A DNA stretch of 64,000 nt from Asparagopsis taxiformis (taxonomy: Eukaryota; Rhodophyta; Florideophyceae; Bonnemaisoniales; Bonnemaisoniaceae). Location of the stretch: contig JALQPE010000644.1 of the NCBI GenBank assembly GCA_030407315.1, positions 1 to 64,000 of the forward strand, written 5' to 3'. The position numbers and the translations under genes were made by a program. The notes under the pieces are model-generated. The model searched no databases and had not been told where the DNA came from. It was given only the letters and a program-made list of their open reading frames with translations. Positions 1 through 10,873 of the stretch are shown here, one piece after another (the stretch's first letter is position 1; each line of letters begins with the position of its first letter).

Positions 1-1115
1 TTCTCCGAAGCGCGCAACAGCGAAAAGCGCAGGTTTTTAAGCCGAGAAGCGCGGCAGCGAAGTCGAAGCGCATCTCGCACGGACTGTCGAGCCATCATAA
101 CAACACCGTTACAACAGCATGAAGTTGTGCCATGTGTTGACATTGCTCCTATCGCGACGCTAACATCGTCGTCGAATATACCGTCGTATAATGACAAGCG
201 ACCCAGCGTTGACGAAGAAACTATCCAGCATTCTCTCACGACAGGGTTTCTGCGCGCATGTCCCAGTCGCTGTGTGCGACGCGGACGCGCGCGAAGGTTC
301 TGCAGAAGGTTCTGCGCGCGGGATTGTGTCGTGATTGAAGATTTCAACTGTCGCAGATTTGCGCGTAGGTTCGATGTGTACCTCGACCGTCGCAGAGAAC
401 GCCGACTCCCGACACCGACGACCGACGACACCGGTTTCCACCGACACCAGAACCGCCGACACCAACGCCGAATATGCCGGTCTGTTCGTTGATGATGGTC
501 GGCGAGGCGGGACAGCCGGGGTCAGGGCTGTTTTGTACGTGTGGTAATTCGAGAAGTATGTGCTTCTTCTACAGCCGTCGAACCGCCGCCTCCGCGTATC
601 GGATGTCTGAATAGATGCTACGAGGGATTGCTGGGGACGATTTGTAATGAAGATGAGTTTGCAGAGTTTGTGTCGAGAGGTAATATGGATGTGGATCAAT
701 GCTGTGAGCGTTGTAGGGGAACTGTGAACCGCGTTCGCGACAATGTATTTGACGCTTGGTTGACATCTGGAGCGCTAGTTTGGGACAAATGCCAGTCGCG
801 TGCTGACGTCCCGCCGCGGGCGGACGGAGCGATAGGTCATGAGATGGGGAAACAGCGTTTCCACAAGCCGCGCTCCTGAAACAGTTGTAGGAATCTATAT
901 GCGTTAGTTGATCGGTGGGAAAACTCGAGTCGAATAAAAATTGGTTTCAACCATTTTCAAAAGTTTAATATTATGCACTTGGCCTCCACCACGTGAATAA
1001 TTACTCTCGACACGGCCCGGGTAGTGTCCCTGCGATATGTAAATAACGAGGCGGCAGAAACTGTTCCGATGACGACTCGGAACCAGTCGCAAACGAAATA
1101 AGCTTGGGCTCGACG
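1..1115. other. No supported gene; GC-rich, repeat-like sequence
   Basis: Several overlapping open frames occur on both strands, but their translations are arginine- or serine-rich low-complexity products of a CG-rich stretch with short internal repeats (for example the doubled GAAGGTTCTGC around 293-318). None contains a recognisable domain. I see no RNA gene here. Confidence 0.5.
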
Positions 1116-3905
1116 CTATGAATCGCTAGCCGAGCACAGACGAAAATGCAACGCACGCACTATTCTCAGTCCGACCTTGTGGAACAGACTCTGCACAGCT
1201 TTCAGAAACTCGTCCCGATCGATCCGGTCATTGCCATCATCATCAAACCCACGTATGACGTCAACAACAGCGTTGAGATCTTGGTGTCGTTTCGAATTCA
1301 AATATCCGCCCTCCCAACATTTCCTTCTCCAAGTTGCGAAACAGCTTGGCTGCCATTCGAATACTCAGCAAGCCCGTCGGTCTTGAACATCTTCGAACCG
1401 CTTGCCAAACTCCTCCAGCATCTGATTGGTTTCATTGTGCGAGCATTGCTCCTCGTAGATGCTCCGAAAAATTTCTACAAATACGTCTTCACTAACCGCC
1501 CTCCGCCTCTTCCGCCGCGAGATTCAAAAACAGTTCCTCGACCCTTTCCTCGCTACTTGTGCATGCGTCGCATCGCTCCAGTAAATTGTTGATCTCGATG
1601 GTCGCTTCTCCAATGCTCAATTCCGCCGCCGTTTTGCAGCTGGTCACATATTGAAAGCACTTGCGTGCCCTTTCATCAATTGAGCTGCCGTCGAATCCGT
1701 CTGTGCTCCTCGACACTTTGCCGCTGCCTGTGCCCGCCACCCACTCGGAGGAGCCGACGTCCCAGCATCGCTAGTGGGACACTTTCTGATGACGATTTCG
1801 AGATTTCGCTCTGCAGCTTCCGCCATATCTTCCGCTCCCCTAAATCCGCTTTCCTTGATGCTGCACATCACCGCGCGATATGCCGTCGGTTCCATAAGTT
1901 TCATTGCCTTCTTGAAAATAGGTAACTCGCAATCTGGAAATTGCTCAGATCAACATGCGCTAGTCGGTCATTGCTTGCCTTTGCAGTGTCCACACCGAAC
2001 GGCACCAAATCTTCCGCCGTCATGCTCATTATTATATCCGTCGCCGTGTATGCTGCTTGGCCGATTGCCATGCCGACCAAAGGGATGAAACTCAGCATAC
2101 ATTTTGCAAATATTGCGTTCTCTGCAGTTTGTTCCCTTTTCGATGGATTTCTTCAGATGCGCCAAAGAGTCCGATAGTCCAATCACCGCTGTTTGCAGCG
2201 TTTCTTGGTTCACAGACAAATCACCAACCATTGCGTGGATCATCTTCACATCGTGTGCCAGTGTGGACGTGTCCTTTTCAATGGCAGTCACTCTTCGTTC
2301 GACCTGAATCACCGTTTCGGAAAGCACGGCAACACTTCGCCCACTTTTCTTAGACGTTGGTTCAAATCAGTGTTGATCTCTCTGGCAATCTTGAAATAAA
2401 TCCGTCGGTGATAATTCCAATATCTTCGGCGTGATGGAACACCGCATCAAGCATCGCTGAATTTCATCCGTCAACCTACTTGCGGGTAAGGTACAAATTA
2501 TCGCGGAGATACCAACTTGACCCGCCGAGAGTATGTATATTGTCACGGGTGATCACGCCGCAGCGAATGGCTAGCAGAACAATGTTATGACCCACTAGCA
2601 AATCTGATGCTGATTTCACGTTGTCCGCCTTGATGTGCTTCACATGAACGCCTCGTCGAGGATATCGGGCTTACTGAAAATCTTTATCAGGGCATTTTCC
2701 ATGACGAGCGCTTGTTCACTTGTACATCCTTGGGCACTATCCATTTGCATGCCCATCGTCTTGACCGACAGAGAATATTGAATTTCCACAAGAAGATATT
2801 GCACATGCAATGGCGGCGCGTTATGCCTTACCAATGACGCAATTCTAGTCCAAGAAGGAATATCCCAAAGCGCCAAACAGTTTGCGGCAATCGCAGCCAC
2901 TACCTTTTTGCCATCTCTAGAGATAGCGCATGGACCGATGGACGACTTGGCAGCCGACGAAGATGCTGTATCGGGTGTATAGACGGAAGGATTGAAAGCT
3001 GTTGTTCAGGCGGTGTATATTCCATATTCTCAGTGACGAGCCGTCGCAATCACCACATTGTCAGCGGTCAAGTCGGACGCTATCCTCGGCAAAGCGGTAT
3101 CATCGCCTTCACCCTGTAAATCGAGATTGGCAATAATCTCACCAGTGCGGTGTTTCTCACAATGATTCTCGTACCATCATCTCCATTCGATCCTATACAC
3201 AGAAACACAAAGCGGCCATCCGGCGAAAACGACATATCCGCCGCAGACACGGGTAAGACCACGACCACAACAGCTTGGAGCCCTTTTGCTCATAGATAGA
3301 ACACCACGAAAACGGCATGTCAGCGCCACGAAGACAACGGCCAGAAGCGCGCTCCGCGGACAAAGAGGCAGCTGACGGCGTCGAAACGGACTTTTCGCCG
3401 CAAGGAGAGGCCCTTCGAAATCTGAATTTTGGCGGTATCGAAGCGACGAAGGACGCATGGCCGTCGAGACTGGTCGTTGCAACGACATCTTTTTGCTTGC
3501 GCGCACACATGGTTTATGTTCCTGCTTTTGACTCGTGGGTTGGAATTTGTAGTGAGGATGCGGTGAGTAGATTGTGCACAATGGTGGCATTATCGCCACA
3601 TGTGTAGACAACGTTCTCGGCGTCAGCGTCAATGTGCGCGAAGCGAAGGGTCGTTGGCCGCATGCAGCATTTGGACATATTTCGGCCCTGAGGTTTGTTT
3701 CCATGGCTGGCCATTGTGGCGGTCACAGGTGCGTTGGACTTGGCGGGGGCGCGGTGCGTGTCGCAGTTGAGACATCGTTGACGGGATGGAGTGACTTTCT
3801 GGAATTTACTTGCGCTGTACTTGGGTACACGTTCACGACAATTTGGTGAATATTTAAATTCTTGACTTTACCTGAGATCCAGCGAGTATCATATATTTTT
3901 AACAT
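1116..3905 (-). pseudogene. Decayed WD40-repeat / EF-hand protein gene
   Basis: Successive minus-strand fragments in different frames read like one multidomain protein. At 3905-3870 a fragment reads LKIYDTRW. At 3650-3540 another reads FAHIDADAENVVYTCGDN, and near 3240-3190 there is FSPDGRFVFLCIGSN. Around 2915-2840 there is RDGKKVVAAIAANCLALWD. These are WD40 beta-propeller blade signatures. A helical segment follows (2327-2130, heptad-like, AIEKDTSTLAHDVKMIHAMV). The 3' end (1301-1170) holds a near-perfect EF-hand loop, DDDGNDRIDRDE. A GT-AG intron may explain the break after ISG near 3870. Further downstream the frames change repeatedly and stops intervene, so most of the gene looks dead. 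It is a host-like remnant, not part of an element I can delimit. The exact ends and the single-gene interpretation are inference. Confidence 0.42.
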
Positions 3906-4143
3906 TTCTCGTAGTTGTGATTTGGATTTGTAATCGGATCATTCCACACTTTGGTTTTGTGATCGAATAATTCCTCGACACCGTCATATTGAATATCGTG
4001 TTTAATCTAGGGTTAGATGGCGTCCAATCGGCTACAGACTGCCAGCGCCTTGGAATACCACACAAGCCACGTATCACACATGTCACACGTTGAATCGTTT
4101 GATAACCGAGTTATGGAACGCGTCATCCATCCACTCTGGTTTC

Positions 4144-6025
4144 TCAACTCCATATTCGTGATACAACGCTTCTCTCAGCACTATTCAGAGAAGAAGATTC
4201 AGCCCATGCACCACTCTGTCCCCAAGCCTCATTCACCAAAGAAATGTCCAGGTCCGCGACAGGTTTTGTAAATCGCTGCAGCGACATTATGTCACCCCTA
4301 GGCTGACCAATTTCAACATGCGCGCCCACATCCAACCATGTCCGATTCCGCCGCCACACAGCCTACCGGTGCAGGGATAGCTTCCCTTACATCCAAACCC
4401 ACGTCCTCGACCGAGATCGATGCACTTTCCGCACCTGGCTTAGCACGTCGTTGAAATAAACTTGCTCACTCTTGCTCAATCTGTCCGGGATCAATCGTTG
4501 CGGATTGTCCGCATTTGTCAATGGCGTATAAGCCACCTGGTTGAAAGCATGCAGATAGATTCCACTTCCGGTTCCCGTGTCGTCACCGACCAATATGAGA
4601 TCAGAAGGCCCCCTCGCAACTTTCAGCTCGGTTGAATCTTGCATGTTACATGGCCATCATGATAACGAGTGGATAGTAAATCATCGATTGCATCCGAGTG
4701 CGTCCAGATGTGAATTTTAGTTTCGATAGCCCACATGCATCCTCCCAGAAGCATAAGTCTTCCCATTCCGACCACAAACATCCTCTCCACAGACCGTCGA
4801 AACTTACAGATCCACTTCTCATATAGGCTCGGATTCCAGACCAGCGCAATCAGATCAGGCTTCCCAATGTTCAAAAAGACTTTCTTCGTCAGCACAAAAC
4901 CGCCGTCGAAAAATCCAATGCGAAGTGGTTTAGACTCTGCTCTTCGCACCGAACTCACTTTCCGTTTGAAAAACACTCGAACACCAGCTTGAATGGACTG
5001 TTGCAACATCTTATCAATCATCGTTCTCATGCCTGATCTTCGCAACACACCATCACGCATTTCTGCCGGTGTCACCATTGCTTTCAGACCAATCGGTTTC
5101 GGAAAGAAGGGCGAAGAAACGTGTATACAAACTGACCTTGGCGCAATAAACTGATCCTTGTCAGAAACTGTTCACCAGCACTCAGCAGTATCGAATATAG
5201 AGCCCTTTCCTCTCGAGTAAGTACTGCTTTCATGGCAGCGTCCAAGTGGGAGATGTCCCGAATATGGAATGCCACGAAAAGTGCCATTTCTCATCGCAAC
5301 AATAATCTCATCAGCAATAACCATTGCCTTCTCATAGTCCGTCTCACTGTCAGTTCGTCCCATGCTCTCCAAGCTCCTTGATGATTGAATTCGGCCCGAA
5401 CAGGAAGTCGTATGGGTCGCGTGGCTTGTCAAAGGAAGTCCCTGGACCCAGTGATACTGCGGAGGAATGTTGTACGGAATACGGTCTGTGTATCGCGAAA
5501 ACTTATCTCAGCATCGCGACCGTTCGTTGTACCGAATATAGAGCCACGAGCTGTGATGATGTTGCGAACTTCTGCACCACAGGGTCATCACCGCGTTGTA
5601 ATGGATCTGTGTAACAGAGCGTGTCCGATCTTGAGAGCGATTTTGTCAATTGTCGAATGTGATGATGATGGATCGATGGAATCTGCGGATATATGAAGGG
5701 TTTTTGGTTAGTGATATAGAGATGAATGTATTGAATTGAATTGAGAACTTGAATATCGAACCTGTATGCTCCTAAATCGACGGTATATCCATCGAATCCT
5801 GGGACAGGATCATCCACGGAGAGTATTCTTCCACCAGGCCGTCCCTTGGCCTCGAAGATACATATTTGATGAGCGTGAACTACAGCCGCATCTACAGCTA
5901 GACGCCATGCTGTGTACACCCCGCCAATACCGGCACTACTATGGAGATGTCGCAGTCATGCTGGGCGAGGACGGGAGTGGATGTGAGGATGAAGGTGAGA
6001 AGGAAGAAAGTTGTTGGTGAGAGGT
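4144..6025 (-). pseudogene. Decayed secreted FAD-dependent amine oxidase
   Basis: The minus strand begins with a hydrophobic signal-peptide-like stretch (FFLLTFILTSTPVLAQ, about 5995-5945). A Rossmann dinucleotide-binding region follows: GIGGVYTAWRLA, then CIFEAKGRPGGRI and YTVDLGAYRF. One base appears to be missing just before the glycine motif, because the signal peptide and the FAD motif lie in different frames. An intron with GT and CGCAG borders (about 5745-5695) fits the break after the YRFDI segment. Downstream pieces match the family: MVTPAEMRDGVLRRSGM with a GV..FF substrate/FAD region at 5078-4840, and PVADLDISLVNEAWG plus AESSLNSAER at 4290-4170, the usual C-terminal FAD contact. 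Amine oxidases of this family oxidise amines or amino acids with release of H2O2. With at least two frame breaks this copy is probably non-functional. Confidence 0.6.
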
Positions 6026-6359
6026 CATAGTTTGATGGGTATGCGAGTATCAGGAGTGTGAGAGATTGAAGTCGTGCATCCGGATTAAAGCCCTAGCTCG
6101 TCAAGGGGTGGACCTGTTGAGGTCAAAAACGTGGATATTGGAAATCAACTGACGTGTGCAGATATGGCTAGAGTAATACTGCTAGTGTATATTTAAAATG
6201 CGAGTACAGATAGATACTTGGGCGCATGTGGAATTGACTTTTCTAGGTAAAATTCTACAGGTTAAATTGTACCAGAATTTTAGGGTTGGATGGACGTTGG
6301 AAAGTTCGGGACGTCCAATCGGCTAAGACATTCTAGTGGGCAATATCTGATGGATCTAG

Positions 6360-9300
6360 TGTCTATCGGACAAGTGGCCTCATATGAGGCCACTTTTACC
6401 CCCTAATAGCTGTAAATTTCTTCTGAGATGTAAACTTTTTTGTCGGAAAGACGCCTCAGCGAGTTTAATGATTTTGGCGGAGCTGAACACTGTAAGTCAA
6501 ACTTTGCAGCCGCTAGTGTCTATCGACAAGTGGCCTCATATGAGGTCAAATGACCTCATATGAGGCCACTTTTTACCACTGTAGTTTAAATTGAAAAAAT
6601 AAACGAATAGCTCCAATTTTACCACTAGAAGACTCGCCGGCGAGATTAATGATATGGCAGGGCAGAGTGAATGCTGAAATTTTAATCCTTTCCATCAGCA
6701 AACTACGTCAACTCAATCTCGATCCTGAAATCACAAAAATGGTGAAACCAGTTGATTGTCCGCCAAGTTGTCGGAAACAGGGTTTCTCGCCCCTGCCAGA
6801 CAACTGAGATCTATCTCCAATGTCGCAGGATGTATGGCGCGGGATGGAAGACAAAGATGATATCCGGAACTGTCATTCGAGTCATTAAGGAGAGAGGCAA
6901 CAAGCGAATGATGACATCTATCGAGGCTGAGTGGGAGCTGGCCGATGGTAACAAGGTGACATCCCTGCGTCTCTGCAGTGTGAAGGCACCTGCAGGTGAT
7001 GAAGAAGACCGTGTGACCGAAGGGGGGATCAAGCTCAAGACACCGGGAGTGACGGGAATGAGGCCCGAAAAATCAGATGCAGTCACGCCGCAAGAGCGTG
7101 ACTTGAGTACGAGTGTTTATACTCAGCCATGTGACACTGGGTCAACCATGAGCCGGTTGTCATATGCAATGACGTGGAATGGATTGTATCTGATGTATCT
7201 ATGCAAATGAATGGTTGGCGCCCCAATCGGTCGTGGAGGGTGATTGGCCATTGGATGAGATAATATCTGAGGGGCACGGTCCATCAGATATGACACCATA
7301 TGACTATTTACAGTGGATGTTTCCGATGGGATTTTTAAGTACTATCGTGTCATACTCCATTACGAGCTGGAAAGCGGAATCTCAATCGACCTCGCTGGGA
7401 GAGATTTTGAAGTATTTTGGAGTCATTGTACTCATGTCACGATTTGAGTTCAGTGGTAGGCGCTCTCTCTGGAGTAGTCAATCCGGACTAAATACATCCC
7501 CACACCAATGCTCGGGCACATCATGTCACGCAAACGGTTGAAGAGCTGAGGCAATACGTGACATACTCCAAGGTTCGTGACGAAACTAACCGGTGGGGTG
7601 TCATATTTGAGTTTATCACCGCCATCAATGACCACAGAAGCTCTCAGGTATTCCTTCAGATTCTATATGTGTGGATGAGAGTATGTCAATGTGGTATGGT
7701 CTTGGAGGTGACTGGATCGACATCGGACTCCCACATTACGTCGCGATGGACCGTAAGCCTGAGAATGGATGTGAGCTGAAAACTGCATCATGTGGCAATA
7801 GTGGCATCATTCTCAGGATGGATGTTGTGATATCAGCTGAGGAGACCCGTGGAAAAGCATTCGAGTCCGAAACGACGCATGGTGCTGCCGTCACATTAAG
7901 GCTCGTCGAACCATGGTTTTATACTCATCGCCTCGTGTGTGCCGATTCATACTTTTCCTCTGTTGAAACGGCAGAAATACTCTTCAAGCATGGGCTACGT
8001 TTTCACTGGTGTAGTCAAGAATGCTACAAAGGGATACCCGCTCCAGCATTTGTCCCACTTGGAAGTCACTGGAAAGGGTGAACACGTGTCTATGGTTGCT
8101 AAAGATAGAGATGGTCCGGATCTGATGGCAGTGATGTGGATCGACACGTGACAGAAGGTACTTTATTAGTACAGCCGGTACTACTCAGCCTGGGACGCCA
8201 ATATTCCGAGAGCGTTATCGAAGCAGGAATGGCAGGACATGGAAGGAGGAAATTGACATTCAGATCCCGCAAGTATGTGAAACATATTATGCGACGTGTC
8301 GCAGGTTGACCGTCACAACCGATGTCGCCAAGATGACCTTATGCTGGAGAAGAAATTTGGTCAAAGAATGGTCGGCACGTGTCAACACGTCACTTTTGGC
8401 CATATGGCGTCGTGGATGCCTGGAAGCTGTACTGTGGAGCCATGCACAACAGGGGCAGGATGACACCTCATCAGTTTCTATACCCAATTGGCTGAAGGAC
8501 TGATTGACAACTCCATGGATGCAATTGGATTACGTCAGCGACAATCAGATGCACCTGATGTAGAAGAGATGGAGAGCGGTAGTGGATTGGAACTCATTTG
8601 ACGCCGACTACTCGCACTCGCAGGACTTCCAATGGTAGGGATAGCAATGCTATCTATCAAGGTCGTTGCGATATTTGCAAGGGAACGAAGAAGTCGAAGT
8701 TCGTATGCTCCACTTGCAAACGACTATACCGAAAGGACGTCTTTATCTGTCACATCAGACAGGTCGTGATTGCTTTAAAAAGCATGTCGAGATGTGTCAC
8801 GATCTTTCCTACGAAGGTCCTTTTTACTAAGTATGCTCTCTCTATGGGTGCTTAAAACGCCCTTTAGTCACGCATTGATATCCAAAATAGAAAAATGAGA
8901 TACTCCTTTAGGCCCCTCCGATTCTGACTGGCGTCTCGACTTGCCAGTAAACTTCTGCTTATGGCGGAATTCCCCTTTATGAAAATGTCACCTTATACTG
9001 TCTCATGTTCAAGTGGGCGCGTAAGCATCCTAAAGCAGAAGTTGCAACTAAGAATCGGCGAGTTCTCCGAAGAGAATTTTCGAGCTGCCAAGCAACTCAG
9101 CGAGGAGGAAGTCGACCTCCGCCCTCTGGCTTTCCCGAGAGGTGCCAACCACTCAGCCATATGAGGACATGTGTCCGAAAGGCAAGCAATGCTTTATACA
9201 ATGCAATGCTTGCGTTAGAAGTTTTATAAAAGCGATATAAAGAGGGAATGCTAAATTCTAATAATTTCTAGTAGTATTTTTTTTCTGCCTCATATGAGGC

Positions 9301-9509
9301 CAGGGTTGACCTCATATGAGAAATTTTAATGTCCGAGACACTAGATCACATCATCGTTCTTCTATCTTTATGGCTTCCTGAACACATTAAAGGCAAAAAA
9401 GTTGCAAAATTTTTTTTGAAGTTGAACCGCCAGAACAAAGGCTGTTTTTTCGTAATTTTAGGCCAATTTTCTCGGCCTCATATGAGGAAATTTGCTTGTC
9501 CGATAGACA
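6360..9509 (+). mobile_element. piggyBac-like DNA transposon nested in a short relative, TSD CTAG
   Basis: The outer ends are inverted: TGTCTATCGGACAAG at 6360 and its reverse complement ending at 9509. Both are flanked by CTAG (6356-6359 and 9510-9513). A second inverted pair lies inside, starting TGTCTATCGACAAG at 6517 and ending at 9340, again flanked by CTAG (6513-6516 and 9341-9344). The simplest reading is an autonomous element (6517-9340) inserted into a roughly 320-bp MITE-like relative. All four ends carry one or two copies of the palindrome CCTCATATGAGG, the likely transposase-binding site. Canonical piggyBac targets TTAA; here the tetranucleotide is CTAG, still palindromic. Confidence 0.75.
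6739..8855 (+). pseudogene. piggyBac-like (PGBD) transposase, frameshifted
   Basis: Fragments in several frames together give the family's order. The N-terminus near 6739 (MVKPVDCPPSCRKQGF) breaks at a stop. A beta-rich domain follows at 6830-6990 (YGAGWKTKMISGTVIRV). The catalytic DDE_Tnp_1_7 core starts at 7215 (PYDYLQWMFPMGFLSTIV). Candidate catalytic acids are in WMDESMSMWYGLGG (about 7670), LVCADSYFSSVE (about 7940) and AVMWIDT (about 8130). The C-terminus (about 8650-8760) is a cysteine pair region, CDICKGT then CSTCKRLY, like the PGBD C-terminal zinc finger. Stops and frame changes near 6801, 7541, 8081 and 8503 mean this copy cannot make a full protein. Introns could remove a few of the breaks but not obviously all. 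Confidence 0.7.
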
Positions 9510-9513
9510 CTAG

Positions 9514-9731
9514 GTCTACTGGGGCGTGCGGTAACACACCTGTAAGCCATGCACGTCGCTCATTCTAGATCTTAAATATTGAAATATATTTTATTGTAGT
9601 ATACGTGGCCAATTCGAAAAAGGCAAATATTGACGAATAACTTACACCATTTACAGTAGTCAATACATATTTAAGTTCTGCGGCGAACCAGTGAAACAAT
9701 AAACAAGGCAAGGAACCTGAGTTCTTTCACA
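9514..9731 (+). repeat. Probable 3' part of the copia 5' LTR, with primer-binding site next to it
   Basis: The stretch ends TTCACA at 9731. Immediately after is GGTTATGAGCCCAG (9732-9745), which resembles the half-initiator-tRNA primer-binding site used by many copia elements. A gag-like reading follows. The matching 3' LTR is missing from the window, so the LTR start cannot be set by comparison. AT-rich sequence at 9560-9680 would fit a promoter/polyadenylation region. Confidence 0.4.
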
Positions 9732-9984
9732 GGTTATGAGCCCAGACTCTTTCCACTGCAACCCGCCATCCTTCCACAACTTTCCGCCTGATCTCCAATC
9801 AAACTCGCCTCCTTCTTACGGCGACACGTTCTAAAAAAAATGTGCCTCCATTTTACGGCGACAGCGTACACTTCTCAGACCCACACTAACCCGTTTGCAC
9901 TCCACTTTCACAGTGAATCACTCTGCGATGGCCAACTTCAGTTCTCCTCAACCTACACCCCTCCCATGCCAGTCCTATAAAACA

Positions 9985-10868
9985 TCAATTTGAAATTCCT
10001 GCTCTCACAGCAGACAACTTCATCCCATGGAAAATCACTATGGAACACTTGCAAAAAGTCAAGGAGTTTTTCCGTACCTCACTAGTGCAGCTCGCTCCAC
10101 GCTCTTCGGATGCGGCAACTAACGAGGCACATGAGACAAAACATGCACAAGCACAGCTACTGGTACTATCCTCCATTTCTCCTGACATCATACAACAATT
10201 CACAGATTCCGAACTCAGTGGTCCCATCCACATATTATACGCCAAGATTCATTCCAAAATCACCGCTGTAAGTCCTGAAAACAAACCTGAAACCTTCGAC
10301 GCCGTGCACGTGAGATACAATGGAACCCTTCAATCCCAATATCAAACTATTTGAGAAACACAGACACCTACGCACGGTGATGATACGCTCTTCCTATCCT
10401 GAATAGAACAAGATACCACCACGATCCAATTTCTCTTGAAGGACTCGAGAATCATACAGAATGGACTTCGTTCTTACAAAACATCAGCACACACGGTGAT
10501 ATTTACCCAAAAAAGCCACTATCACTGGATCATGTCATCACGATGATGCTCAAACTTGACCATATCTCCGCATACGCTCCCACAAACCCTCCTCCAATCA
10601 CAACACTACTATGTCACCCCCTAATCATGGTTTCCGCAAGTTTCCCCCCGTCGAAATTTCCAACCATACCACACTTACACATCCTCGCATGTATTCCATC
10701 CAGATAACAACATTCCACGCCCAAAAGGACATCGTGGCCGCTGGTGCAAATTCCATGGCTTGAGATCGCATGACACAGCATACTGCAAAATGCACAAAAC
10801 ATATATGAGATCCAACCACTCAAACAATCCCAAACCACCCTCCCGTGCCAACCACACGGATACACAAG
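9985..10868 (+). pseudogene. copia gag, frameshifted
   Basis: The frame from about 9985 reads FEIPALTADNFIPW and continues through the coding stretch 10040-10354, typical of copia Gag (UBN2-like: L..NF..W...M, then helices with QAQLLVLSSI and ELSGPIHILYAKI). It breaks at the stop near 10354 and resumes in other frames. At 10735-10865 a zinc-knuckle-like segment reads RWCKFHGLRSHDTAYCK, with Cys, His, His and Cys spacing like copia Gag knuckles. The reading continues in phase across the solo LTR into the protease. The reading of a separate ATG near 9928 (MANFSSPQ) is in another frame, so the N-terminus is also shifted. Confidence 0.6.
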
Positions 10869-10873
10869 AAATC

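Noticed and set aside
127..879. Overlapping Arg/Ser-rich frames at the left edge
   Set aside because: Composition-driven, on both strands, without domains or a convincing start.
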